From: Bacteroidota bacterium
GTDB taxonomy: Bacteria; Bacteroidota; Bacteroidia; Bacteroidales; UBA12481
Reading direction: 5' to 3'
Assembly (NCBI GenBank): GCA_018669475.1
Contig: JABHCC010000032.1
Location: forward strand, 194,058 to 258,057
DNA length: 64,000 bases
Shown here: one piece after another, positions 53,255 to 61,681 of the stretch
How positions within the stretch are numbered: position 1 is the first letter of the stretch
How the letters are laid out: each line of letters starts with the position of its first letter
Position numbers and translations under genes: made by a program
The notes under the pieces: model-generated
The model's input: the letters and a program-made list of their open reading frames with translations, nothing else
What the model was told of the DNA's origin: nothing
Databases searched by the model: none

Positions 53255-53680
53255 TTAAGCAAATGTTTCCATAACAGACTTTATATCACATGGACCCAAT
53301 TCCCTGATCACCTCGGTCATACTCTGTGCTAACTCGGCAAACTGTTTTCCTTCACTGGCACTAATCCAGGATAATCTTAATCGATCTTGCTCGATACCCA
53401 TCTGTTGAATATACTTCTGTATCAACTTGTATCGTCGCAGGCATTTGTAATTACCCTCATGATAGTGGCAATCTCCAGGATGGCATCCACATATCATAAC
53501 ACCATCAGCTCCTTCCCTGAAAGCCTTTAGTACAAAGGTGGGTCCAATTCGACCAGAGCACATGATTCTGATAATTTTGATGTTCGCCGGATATTTCATC
53601 CGGCTGGTTCCGGCCAGATCAGCACCGGTATACGAACACCAGTTGCATAAAAAGGCCACAATTTTTGGTTCAAATTCCAT
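53255..53680 (-). CDS. mvhD: Hydrogenase/HdrA iron-sulfur subunit, MvhD-type
   Basis: 141 residues. [54 protein letters not shown] and [13 protein letters not shown] are the MvhD domain signatures with a [2Fe-2S]-type Cys set. It joins the MvhAG hydrogenase to HdrA. Lies between the second HdrA gene (2-bp gap) and mvhG. Confidence 0.93.
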   Translation of the reverse strand: MEFEPKIVAFLCNWCSYTGADLAGTSRMKYPANIKIIRIMCSGRIGPTFVLKAFREGADGVMICGCHPGDCHYHEGNYKCLRRYKLIQKYIQQMGIEQDRLRLSWISASEGKQFAELAQSMTEVIRELGPCDIKSVMETFA

Positions 53681-53682
53681 GA

Positions 53683-55410
53683 TTAATTTTCCATTAGTTC
53701 TAACATGACCCCTTCTATCTGGGATAAAATCTGTTTCTCAGTAAAATGCCGGCTGCTAATAGCTCCGGTAGGACAGGAAGTAGTACAGGTTCCACAGCCT
53801 TTACATAGAACTTCATTAACTCTGGAGACCCTATCATCTGCAATATAACTGATAGCTCCATAAGGACATACCCGCACACATGTTTGGCATCCACAACATA
53901 TATCTTCATTAACATGAGCCGTTGTTACTTCCACCTCAACTGAGCCATAATTTATTGTTGCCAGAATTCTTGCAGCTGCCGCTTTTGCCTGAGTAATACT
54001 GTCGGAAATGTTTTTTGGCGATTGGCAGGAACCTGACACATAAACTCCATCTGTGGTAGTTGCGACAGGATCCAGCTTTGGATGTTTCTCTATGTAGAAT
54101 TCATTTCCACATAAAGAAATTCCTACTGTTTGTCCTAATTTCTTGGCCTGCTCATGTGCTTCCATACCCACCATCAGTACAACTAGATCAGCAGGTACTT
54201 CTATCCTTTCTCCAGATAATTTCTCATTTACTTCGATCAGGAGATTACAATCCTCTTTAGGTCCGGCTTTGCGGATATAAGGAAGGCCATCTTCCTGGTC
54301 ATACATTAGAAACATAACATTTTTCCGTGAAGTAGCTGTATACAACTCTTCGCAACCCTTCCCCATGGCCCTCATATCAGCATACAGCTGATACACCTGC
54401 GAATTCGGAAGCATATCAAGTACCTGATTGGAATACTTCAGTGCTGTCATACAACAGGTACTTGAGCAAAACTCATGATATTGAGAGCTTCTGGATCCAA
54501 CACAGTGTATAATAGCCACTTTTTCAGGTAATTTCCGATTTGTCTGTCGAATTTCTCCTGTCTGCAACATTTTTTCCAGTTCAAGCGAAGTGATGACATT
54601 TGGCAATTTGCCATACCCGTAATTCTCCATTGGTGCGGGATTAAAAGGCTTTAATCCTGATGCAACTATTATGTTTCCAAACTCAACTTTCAGTTCTTTA
54701 GCCCCAGTTTGAATGTGACCAATAAAATTACCTATATAACCATGCAACTCGTTTAAATTGGCTTCAGTCAATACGCTGATTCGTGGATGATGAAGCACAT
54801 CATCTTTCATCGGTTCTATAAAATCACTAGTTGGAATAAAATCAGGAAAGGTGCGATTAACAAAACGTAATTGTCCACCCAATTCCTTTTCCTTTTCAAG
54901 AAGTATTACCTGTTTATCGGCCCTTGCAATCTCCAGAGCTGCGCTCATTCCTGCAATTCCGCCTCCTATTATCAGGGTCGCCGGATTAACATCCACTCTC
55001 CTTTTCTCAAGAGGCTCATGCCATCTGACGCGATTAATTGCACCCCTAACTAAGGCAATTGCCTTCTTGGTAGCCTCTTTGCGGTTAACATGAACCCAAC
55101 TAACCTGCTCCCGGATATTTGCCATTTGGAACAAGTAAGCATTCAAGCCGGCATTTTCTAATGCTTTCCTAAAGGTCAATTCGTGAATCCTTGGAGAACA
55201 GGCTGATACAACCACCCTGTTAAGTTTGTGCTCCTTGATATCTTTGATAATCAGTTCCTGTCCCGGATCTGAACACATATATTTATAATCTTTGGATATT
55301 ACGACGTCATCCATATTTCCTACAGCCTCTGCGACCTGCTTAACGTCTACCATTTTTGCAATGTTGGTTCCGCACCAACATACATAAACTCCTATTCTGA
55401 TGTTTGACAT
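53683..55410 (-). CDS. hdrA: HdrA-type flavoprotein (second copy, QmoB/HdrA-like)
   Basis: 575 residues. N-terminal [18 protein letters not shown] and [37 protein letters not shown] are the standard HdrA start. FAD site: [35 protein letters not shown]. Late part: [26 protein letters not shown] and a 2[4Fe-4S] ferredoxin end ([30 protein letters not shown]). In methanogens HdrA bifurcates electrons between ferredoxin and heterodisulfide. Here it sits directly upstream of mvhD and after the QmoC-like gene. HdrB with its CCG domains is absent. Confidence 0.93.
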   Translation of the reverse strand: MSNIRIGVYVCWCGTNIAKMVDVKQVAEAVGNMDDVVISKDYKYMCSDPGQELIIKDIKEHKLNRVVVSACSPRIHELTFRKALENAGLNAYLFQMANIREQVSWVHVNRKEATKKAIALVRGAINRVRWHEPLEKRRVDVNPATLIIGGGIAGMSAALEIARADKQVILLEKEKELGGQLRFVNRTFPDFIPTSDFIEPMKDDVLHHPRISVLTEANLNELHGYIGNFIGHIQTGAKELKVEFGNIIVASGLKPFNPAPMENYGYGKLPNVITSLELEKMLQTGEIRQTNRKLPEKVAIIHCVGSRSSQYHEFCSSTCCMTALKYSNQVLDMLPNSQVYQLYADMRAMGKGCEELYTATSRKNVMFLMYDQEDGLPYIRKAGPKEDCNLLIEVNEKLSGERIEVPADLVVLMVGMEAHEQAKKLGQTVGISLCGNEFYIEKHPKLDPVATTTDGVYVSGSCQSPKNISDSITQAKAAAARILATINYGSVEVEVTTAHVNEDICCGCQTCVRVCPYGAISYIADDRVSRVNEVLCKGCGTCTTSCPTGAISSRHFTEKQILSQIEGVMLELMEN

Positions 55411-55421
55411 AATTCTCTGTA

Positions 55422-56609
55422 TTAAGCTGCTGCAAACTGAACTTTAGCTGCCTTTTTACGAGCAGCCTTTTTCAAATGATCGAAATAGATAGCAAAGGGC
55501 CGGTAAGCCAGATGAGACCACTTAGAAAATGGCACTTCTATCAGGATCATGGGTACCAGAATCGCAAGATGAATTACATAAGTATAGTAAGTCATTGCAG
55601 GCAAACCTGTTAGTCTGAATATATGAACTAATATTCCTGAAATAGTTGTTAGTCCAAGTAAAACGATGAATATCCAGTCTGAAGGATGTGAGAAACGCAT
55701 CTTTTGATCACTTTTCCTAATTCTTCCAATTGTTGTATAAATCAGAAAATACATCAAACCAAATGTGGCATAATACCCCAATATCCTTTGCCAATTATAC
55801 CAGGGTGTTATTTCTTCGATTTGAAATTTAGGTAAGAAAGCAACTATCATTGTAAACAGTATTGTGTATCCGGTCATCAACAATAAATGCCCCACCCAAT
55901 AACTCTTGTTGTCGCATTTTGAGAACCTTGCCTGAGTTCCAAAATTAAATATCAACCTCCAGAACTCGGTGAAATAAGACCGAAATGGTATTCTGACTGT
56001 TTTATCATTGATAATGACTTTCAGAAACATATTGAGAATGTTGCTTATCAGGAATCCTGCAATAATAAGAGCCATAATCAGATCACCAGTATGGATATAG
56101 TCCATGAAGTGTTCTGAATCTATTCCGGTGACCATGCTGTTAATCATCACACCACCCTGATCATTCAGGTAGGCTTCTGGATTTGATGCGAGATCATTTG
56201 CTGGTGGCAACAAAAAAACGAATATTGCAATTATGACAGCTGCAATAATTCCAATTGCTGAAAACTCCCAGCTTTTTCTTGTATAGAACTTCCTCGACAA
56301 GCCAGTCCAATCATAAGTTGCAGTTAACCAGCGGCGTAGAACCATCATCAGTTCACCTGGCTGAGCACCACGAGGACATGAATCTGAGCACTCCCCACAG
56401 TAATAGCATAACCATGGATCAACATTGGTGGCGAGTTTCTCACTCAGGCCCATTTGTGCAAGGCGTATTCCCTTACGGGGAAACAGGTTGTCATTTCGGG
56501 TTAAAGGACATAAGGCAGTACAGTTTCCACAATGGAAGCAATCGTTCCAATCCTGTAATCCGAATTCTACCAGGTCTTTTTTTAAACCTGGATTAACACG
56601 AGTAATCAT
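55422..56609 (-). CDS. QmoC-like membrane iron-sulfur/cytochrome b subunit
   Basis: 395 residues. Residues 20-90 are a HdrC-type dicluster ferredoxin (CFHCGNCTALCP; CYYCGECSDSCP). The rest has about six membrane helices (IGIIAAVIIAIFVFLL; LIMALIIAGFLISNILNMFL; WVGHLLLMTGYTILFTMIVAF; ILGYYATFGLMYFLIY; IFIVLLGLTTISGILVHIF; YVIHLAILVPMILIEV) with paired His (GHLLL; YVIHLAI) suited to heme b, as in QmoC. Likely exchanges electrons between the HdrA clusters and menaquinone. Overlaps the upstream HdrA gene by 4 bp. Confidence 0.9.
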   Translation of the reverse strand: MITRVNPGLKKDLVEFGLQDWNDCFHCGNCTALCPLTRNDNLFPRKGIRLAQMGLSEKLATNVDPWLCYYCGECSDSCPRGAQPGELMMVLRRWLTATYDWTGLSRKFYTRKSWEFSAIGIIAAVIIAIFVFLLPPANDLASNPEAYLNDQGGVMINSMVTGIDSEHFMDYIHTGDLIMALIIAGFLISNILNMFLKVIINDKTVRIPFRSYFTEFWRLIFNFGTQARFSKCDNKSYWVGHLLLMTGYTILFTMIVAFLPKFQIEEITPWYNWQRILGYYATFGLMYFLIYTTIGRIRKSDQKMRFSHPSDWIFIVLLGLTTISGILVHIFRLTGLPAMTYYTYVIHLAILVPMILIEVPFSKWSHLAYRPFAIYFDHLKKAARKKAAKVQFAAA

Positions 56610-58381
56610 GATACTGTCTCAAGTTTGGTTTTGTGAGGGCTTTGTGTTGAGCTTGAAAAAACCCTGCCACTCAGAATGTTTTGAATAACACCAGCTGCAG
56701 CGGCAGAGGCCTGTGCAACTGTATCAGGGATGTCCTTAGGACCTTGGCAAACACCAGCAATTCGTATTCCTGGTGATTGAGTATCTACAGGCAGATAAGC
56801 GGAATGACTTTCTTTGAACCAGCCATTCTGGTCTAATTCAATACCAAGCATTTCGGCCATTTGTTTGTTCTCATTGCCCGGCTCCAATCCAACTGAAAGA
56901 ACGACCATATCTACCAATTGCTCTTCTATACAAGCTTCGATAATGTTTTCAGAGCGCATCAGTATTTCACCATTACTTTGGGTGACCTGAGCTGTTCTGC
57001 CGCGGATGATGTTGATTCCTTCTTCTTTTATCCGATTATAAAATTCTTCATATCCTTTACCAAATGCCCGCATATCAATATAATACTCATATACCTCAGC
57101 ATCCGGTAGCTTCTCTTTGACAAGATGTGCAAGCTTCAAAGAATACATGCAACAAACCTTAGAACAGTGGGTATTGAAATTTTCATCTCGTGATCCTACA
57201 CAATGAATAATTCCAATCTTTTTGGGCTCCGGACTACCTTCTTTAAAAATCCAATTGCCTTTCTTATCCTGTGTCCTGGAAACAATAAAACCTCCTGTTG
57301 GTCCGCCAGCATTTATTAGCCTTTCAAATTCAAGAGAGGTTAATACATTCGGTATTTCACCATAACCATATTGGGCAGCCTTTGTAGCATCAAATACTTT
57401 GAATCCCGTGGCCAGAATAATATGGCCAACAGGTATTTCAATCAACTCGTCTTTTTCGTCAAAATTAATGCAGTTCTCTACAGGACAAACTTTTACACAG
57501 ACTCCGCATTTTTCCTCCTGCACAAATCGACAGTTTTCAGCATCTATAAGATACTTATTAGGTACTGCTTGAGGGAAAGGCATATAAATAGCCTTACGTA
57601 AAGTTGTTCCTGTATCGAATTCACTTGTCACCTTCGCTGGGCATTTCTCAGAACAGGTACCACAACCTATACAAGTATCGAGGTCAACCATTCTGGCTTT
57701 CTTATTAACTGTAACTATATAATTACCAGGGTCACCAGAAACGGAGACTATTTCAGCATAGGTAAGCAAATCAATATTAGGATTCTGCCCAACCTCAACC
57801 ATTTTAGGTGTCAAAATACAAGCTGCACAATCCAGGGTTGGGAAGGTTTTATCAAACATGGCCATGTGTCCCCCAATAGTTCCACTTTTCTCAACCAGAT
57901 GAACCTTTAGTCCGGCTTTGGCAATCTCAAGTGATGCCTGGATACCTGCAATTCCTCCGCCAATAACAATTGTATCCGGATTAAGGGTTTGGAAAGTCTT
58001 CTTTTCTGCTCGCAAATTGGCAATAACTTGTTCAACAGAGTTTTTTAACCCTCCTAAATCGCTCTTGAGAGCCTCATACCCATCTCCAAAGTCTGCAATC
58101 ACAACTGATCGAGCAGCATATCCCGACTCCAGCATCGCTGTTCGGGTAATATTTAGAAATCTATCCGGATTAACTCCTGAAAGAACAACCTTGCTTAGCT
58201 TGTGGTGAACAATTGTTTCAACTAAGACACGATAATCAGAGAATAAATACCTCGATTGCTCAATAATTACCGGAATTTTTAATTTGTCGCGGGCAAAATA
58301 TATCAGTTCTGTAAGATCAACCCGCTCGTGACCACCAGGGGGATCACAGAAAATGATTCCAATACGTTCTTTTTCGGTCAT
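56606..58381 (-). CDS. hdrA: HdrA-type flavoprotein (first copy, QmoA-like)
   Basis: 591 residues, first gene of the hydrogenase operon. FAD site VIGGGIAGIQASLEIAKAGLKVHLVEKSGTIGGHMA, followed by FPTLDCAACILTPKM, the Cys-rich loop of HdrA. Clusters: CIGCGTCSEKCPAKV and CGVCVKVCPVENC. Then HCVGSRDENFNTHCSKVCCMYSLKLAH. The N-terminus reads GIIFCDPPGGHERVDL instead of VCxCGGN, so the usual N-terminal Cys cluster is reduced to one Cys. Resembles QmoA or the HdrA2-type and differs clearly from the second copy. Overlaps the QmoC-like gene by 4 bp. Confidence 0.9.
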   Translation of the reverse strand: MTEKERIGIIFCDPPGGHERVDLTELIYFARDKLKIPVIIEQSRYLFSDYRVLVETIVHHKLSKVVLSGVNPDRFLNITRTAMLESGYAARSVVIADFGDGYEALKSDLGGLKNSVEQVIANLRAEKKTFQTLNPDTIVIGGGIAGIQASLEIAKAGLKVHLVEKSGTIGGHMAMFDKTFPTLDCAACILTPKMVEVGQNPNIDLLTYAEIVSVSGDPGNYIVTVNKKARMVDLDTCIGCGTCSEKCPAKVTSEFDTGTTLRKAIYMPFPQAVPNKYLIDAENCRFVQEEKCGVCVKVCPVENCINFDEKDELIEIPVGHIILATGFKVFDATKAAQYGYGEIPNVLTSLEFERLINAGGPTGGFIVSRTQDKKGNWIFKEGSPEPKKIGIIHCVGSRDENFNTHCSKVCCMYSLKLAHLVKEKLPDAEVYEYYIDMRAFGKGYEEFYNRIKEEGINIIRGRTAQVTQSNGEILMRSENIIEACIEEQLVDMVVLSVGLEPGNENKQMAEMLGIELDQNGWFKESHSAYLPVDTQSPGIRIAGVCQGPKDIPDTVAQASAAAAGVIQNILSGRVFSSSTQSPHKTKLETVS

Positions 58382-58454
58382 AAATAGGCATAAGTTGGTG
58401 AAGTTAAGTTGTTGTGTAAGCGTATACCCGACTTGGCTTTTTCACAATCGGGTT

Positions 58455-58472
58455 TTGTGAAACTTTTCTCAT
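58455..58472. promoter_or_regulatory. Rex operator candidate for the HdrA-Mvh operon
   Basis: TTGTGAAACTTTTCTCAT, agreeing with the Rex consensus TTGTGAAATATTTCACAA at 14 of 18 positions. It lies just downstream of the minus-strand promoter, a typical repressor position. Confidence 0.55.
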
Positions 58473-58482
58473 TATAGTTAAA

Positions 58483-58515
58483 CAAATTTATAGTAATTTT
58501 CTGTTATAATACAAA
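58483..58515 (-). promoter_or_regulatory. Promoter of the HdrA-QmoC-Mvh operon
   Basis: Minus strand: TTTG (58515-58512), 21-base spacer, then TAAATTTG (58490-58483). Both elements match the Bacteroidota -33/-7 consensus (TTTG and TAnnTTTG). The leader to the ATG at 58381 would be about 95 bases. Confidence 0.6.
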
Positions 58516-58655
58516 CAATAGTGATTGTTTTTTAACATAACACCCAAATAATCATATTCAATCTACCTTACTTTCCTGAATCTGTTCACTTTACCTTTTT
58601 TCGTTTTTTGAAAAATAAAATAATAATTAAGAAGGATCAAATAATAATAATTACG

Positions 58656-58663
58656 TATATTTG
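58656..58663 (+). promoter_or_regulatory. -7 box of the rex-hypCDE promoter
   Basis: TATATTTG matches TAnnTTTG, 44 bases before the rex ATG. No good -33 TTTG is seen. The Rex-like site at 58669 starts 5 bases after it. Confidence 0.5.
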
Positions 58664-58668
58664 AATTA

Positions 58669-58686
58669 TTGTGAAGTAAGTAACAT
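58669..58686. promoter_or_regulatory. Rex operator candidate at the rex start site
   Basis: TTGTGAAGTAAGTAACAT, 12 of 18 matches to TTGTGAAATATTTCACAA, overlapping the expected transcription start. Suggests autorepression by Rex. Confidence 0.45.
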
Positions 58687-58707
58687 TATATCAAGAAGCA
58701 AGAGCTA

Positions 58708-59322
58708 ATGATAAAAAGCAATATTAAGAGACTTCTGCAGTATCGTTTATGTTTGACAAAATTCAAGGAGCTGGGATATAGCCGTATCTTCTCTTACAAT
58801 CTGGGCAATGAAGCTGGCGTCAGTCCTGAGCAGGTACGAAAAGATTTCAGCATCCATGGAATCACCGGAAACAAAAAGGCAGGATATGAAATTGAGTCCC
58901 TTCTGATAATATTAAATCAGATCTTCAGAATGGATGAGATTCATAATGTGATATTGGTGGGCATGGGACATATTGGAACAGCACTTGCTAATTATAATAA
59001 TCATTTCATTGGGCAGAATGTTTATTTAGTTGCCGGATTTGACATGGATCCTGCTAAACAGAATAAGAAAACAGGAATACCTGTATTTCCCCTTGACAAA
59101 CTAAGTGAATTGATTGAGGGATTTCAGGTTTCAACAGCTATAATTACCGTACCCCCGGTTTCTGCTCAGGAAGTATGCAACAATCTTATAGATAAAGGAA
59201 TAAAGGGAATATTAAATTTTGCTCCGATAGTACTTAAAGCTCCTAAAAACATCATCGTCAACAACATAAATCTTAGTACTGAAATTGAGGCTATCGTATA
59301 TTATTTAAATCAACAAAAATAA
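58708..59322 (+). CDS. rex: Redox-sensing transcriptional repressor Rex
   Basis: 204 residues. N-terminal winged helix (SYNLGNEAGVSPEQVRKDFS, the Rex signature ASPAQVRKDL type) and C-terminal Rossmann domain (VILVGMGHIGTALANY; IITVPPVSAQEVCNNLIDKGIKGILNFAP). It binds DNA when NADH/NAD+ is low and releases it when NADH rises. Placement next to hypCDE and opposite the hydrogenase operon suggests it turns on hydrogen metabolism in reduced cells. Stop at 59322, 10 bp before hypC. Confidence 0.95.
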   Translation: MIKSNIKRLLQYRLCLTKFKELGYSRIFSYNLGNEAGVSPEQVRKDFSIHGITGNKKAGYEIESLLIILNQIFRMDEIHNVILVGMGHIGTALANYNNHFIGQNVYLVAGFDMDPAKQNKKTGIPVFPLDKLSELIEGFQVSTAIITVPPVSAQEVCNNLIDKGIKGILNFAPIVLKAPKNIIVNNINLSTEIEAIVYYLNQQK

Positions 59323-59332
59323 ATGATTGGTC

Positions 59333-59566
59333 ATGTGTTTAAGCATTCCAGGTAAAATCTTATCCATCAAGGACCAGATGGCAACTATCGACATCTCTGG
59401 TTCACAGTATCAGGCAGGAACTCATTTAGTTGAAAACGCTAAGGTGGGGGATTTGGTTCTTATCCATTCAGGATTCATTATTCAAATGTTAACACCGGAG
59501 GAAGCAGAAGAAACCAGAGAAATATTGAGGGAGATTCTAAAAAACGACGAAACATCAAAAAAATGA
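59333..59566 (+). CDS. hypC: Hydrogenase assembly chaperone HypC
   Basis: 77 residues. The ATG at 59333 is chosen because HypC needs Cys at position 2 (MCLSIPGKIL), which carries the Fe(CN)2CO unit; the upstream TTG would bury it. IDISGSQYQAGTHLVENAKVGDLVLIHSGFIIQML is characteristic. Overlaps hypD by 4 bp. Confidence 0.94.
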   Translation: MCLSIPGKILSIKDQMATIDISGSQYQAGTHLVENAKVGDLVLIHSGFIIQMLTPEEAEETREILREILKNDETSKK

Positions 59567-60642
59567 GTTTCTTCAATACATATAGAAATCCTGCTCTGGT
59601 AAAAGACTGTCTTGATGTGATCAGGACTGAGGCAAAGAAGCCAATCAAACTAATGGAAGTTTGTGGTGGACACACACATGCTATACAACGATACGGACTG
59701 CCATCTCTGCTTCCCTCTAACATTGAATTATTGTCTGGTCCGGGATGCCCGGTCTGTGTGACAAACAGGAGCTATATAGATCAGGCTATTCATCTTGCAT
59801 CGGATACACAAAATATTATTTGTACCTATGGAGACTTATTAAGGGTGCCGGGTTCGATAAGCTCACTAGAAAAGGTTAAAGCCTTAGGTCATTCAGTTGA
59901 AATAGTTCTCTCTCCCTTACAATGCCTTGAGATGGCAAAACAAAATCCTGATAAACACATAGTCTTTCTTGGGATAGGATTTGAGACAACCGCCCCGGCT
60001 ACGGCAGCAACAATACTTGAAGCTGAGAAAAAGAAAATTAAGAACTTTTCTGTTTTCAGTGCTCACAAAACAATGCCGGCCGCTATGAAAGCTTTAGCCG
60101 GAGAGCAACCCCTGCTCAATGGTTATATTTGTCCCGGACATGTAAGTTCAATCACAGGAGCTAGAATGTACTCGTTCCTACCTGAAAAACATGGAATAGC
60201 CTGTGTCATTGCTGGTTTTGAACCATTAGATTTGCTCGAATGCATCCTGATGCTTATCCGGCAGGTCAATTCAAATCATCCCAAAGTTCAGATTCAATAT
60301 AAGAGGGCGGTCACTATTAACGGAAATAAAAAGGCACAACAAATTTTAGAGAAAGTGTTTAAGCCTGTGAATGACTATTGGAGAGGATTGGGTAGAATCA
60401 ACGGTAGTGGCTTGGCCATCGAAAATAGATATGAAGAATTTGACACCAACTCCAGATTATATTTACCACCATATGAAATCAGTGAACCAGCAGGCTGTAT
60501 ATGTGGTGATATACTGAAAGGAATACAAAAACCGAATGAGTGCGGTTTATTCAGATCTGCTTGTACACCGGCTAACCCAATTGGTGCCTGCATGGTTTCA
60601 AATGAAGGTGCCTGCAACGCATATTACTCATATAAACCTTAA
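59563..60642 (+). CDS. hypD: Hydrogenase formation protein HypD
   Basis: 359 residues. MEVCGGHTHAI, LLSGPGCPVCVT, GFETTAPATA, GYICPGHVSSITG, and the [4Fe-4S] ligand region (AGCICGDILKG...ECGLFRSACTPANPIGACMVSNEGACNAYY) are complete. Works with HypC to build Fe(CN)2CO. Its start overlaps hypC; hypE starts 13 bp after its stop. Confidence 0.97.
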   Translation: MSFFNTYRNPALVKDCLDVIRTEAKKPIKLMEVCGGHTHAIQRYGLPSLLPSNIELLSGPGCPVCVTNRSYIDQAIHLASDTQNIICTYGDLLRVPGSISSLEKVKALGHSVEIVLSPLQCLEMAKQNPDKHIVFLGIGFETTAPATAATILEAEKKKIKNFSVFSAHKTMPAAMKALAGEQPLLNGYICPGHVSSITGARMYSFLPEKHGIACVIAGFEPLDLLECILMLIRQVNSNHPKVQIQYKRAVTINGNKKAQQILEKVFKPVNDYWRGLGRINGSGLAIENRYEEFDTNSRLYLPPYEISEPAGCICGDILKGIQKPNECGLFRSACTPANPIGACMVSNEGACNAYYSYKP

Positions 60643-60655
60643 TATTGTCAAGTCA

Positions 60656-61669
60656 ATGTCAGATACTGTTTTACTGGCTCATGGTAGCGGAGGGATAAAG
60701 ACCCAACAACTTATTCAGGATTATTTTTTTAAGCTCTTTGATAATCCTATTCTTAATGAAGCAACTGATTCTGCAGTACTTGACCGGCCAAAAGGTAAAA
60801 TTTGCCTTACCACTGATAACTTTGTCGTACAACCACAAGATTTTCCCGGAGGTGATATTGGAAAGCTTGCTGTTTGTGGAACCATTAATGATCTTGCGGT
60901 AAGCGGAGCAAAACCTCAATACCTCTCAGTAGGATTCATACTTGAAGAAGGGCTGTTATTGTCTGATCTGATGCGTTATGTGAAATCGATGGCTAATACG
61001 GCGAAAAGTGCAGGGGTTAGAATTGTGACAGGAGACACCAAGGTTGTTCAAAGAAATAACTGTGACCATCTGTACATAAATACAACGGGTATTGGTACTA
61101 TACAAAGCGAACAAGAACATATTTCTTCAGGAAGGAAGATTAAAAGCGGCGATGCAATTCTTATTAACGGGTATATTGGTGATCACGGCATGGCAATCTT
61201 CTCCACAAGGTTTCCCAAGCAAGTGAGTACAAAATTACTGAGTGATTGTAACTGTCTTAATGAGCTCATTGGAGACTTATTAGCAAAAAAATGCAAGATA
61301 AATTTCATGCGCGACCCAACAAGAGGGGGAGTAGCAGGTGTATTGAATGAATTATCAACGCAGCTCAATCTTGGCATTAATATACTTGAAGATCAATTAC
61401 CGGTTCGTCCAGAAGTATCTGGTTTATGTGAAATATTGGGATTTGATCCCTTATATTTAGCCAATGAAGGCAAGGTTTTGCTAATCTGTCCAAAAGAAGA
61501 ATCCGAAAAAATACTAAATATCTGGAGAAAGCATCCTTTAGGTAAAAATGCCAGGCAAATTGGTCATATTAGCAATGAACACAAAGGCCTGGTTGTAATG
61601 CAAACCTGTTATGGAGGCAAAAGGCTTATTGATCCCATGATCAGCGACCCTTTGCCCAGAATATGTTAA
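60656..61669 (+). CDS. hypE: Hydrogenase expression/formation protein HypE
   Basis: 337 residues from the ATG at 60656 (MSDTVLLAHGSGGIKTQQLI). AIR-synthase-like fold with TDNFVVQPQDFPGGDIGKLAVCGTINDLAVSGAKP and MRDPTRGGVAGVLNEL. It ends in PRIC, the C-terminal Cys that receives the carbamoyl group from HypF and becomes thiocyanate. Upstream Met codons overlapping hypD are unlikely starts. hypA, hypB and hypF are not in the window. Converges with gdhA 12 bp away. Confidence 0.97.
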   Translation: MSDTVLLAHGSGGIKTQQLIQDYFFKLFDNPILNEATDSAVLDRPKGKICLTTDNFVVQPQDFPGGDIGKLAVCGTINDLAVSGAKPQYLSVGFILEEGLLLSDLMRYVKSMANTAKSAGVRIVTGDTKVVQRNNCDHLYINTTGIGTIQSEQEHISSGRKIKSGDAILINGYIGDHGMAIFSTRFPKQVSTKLLSDCNCLNELIGDLLAKKCKINFMRDPTRGGVAGVLNELSTQLNLGINILEDQLPVRPEVSGLCEILGFDPLYLANEGKVLLICPKEESEKILNIWRKHPLGKNARQIGHISNEHKGLVVMQTCYGGKRLIDPMISDPLPRIC

Positions 61670-61681
61670 TTATTAAAAGGA

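Larger units (their letters stand above)
58382..58707. other. 326-bp divergent regulatory region between HdrA and rex
   Basis: Contains a promoter for each direction and two Rex-type half-palindromes, listed separately. No gene. TTTCACAA (58440-58447) and TTGTGAAA (58455-58462) also form an everted repeat around TCGGGTT. Confidence 0.7.

Noticed and set aside
60536-60655. N-terminal extension of HypE overlapping hypD
   Set aside because: HypE family starts near MSDTVLLAHGSGG; the extension is hypD sequence read in another frame.
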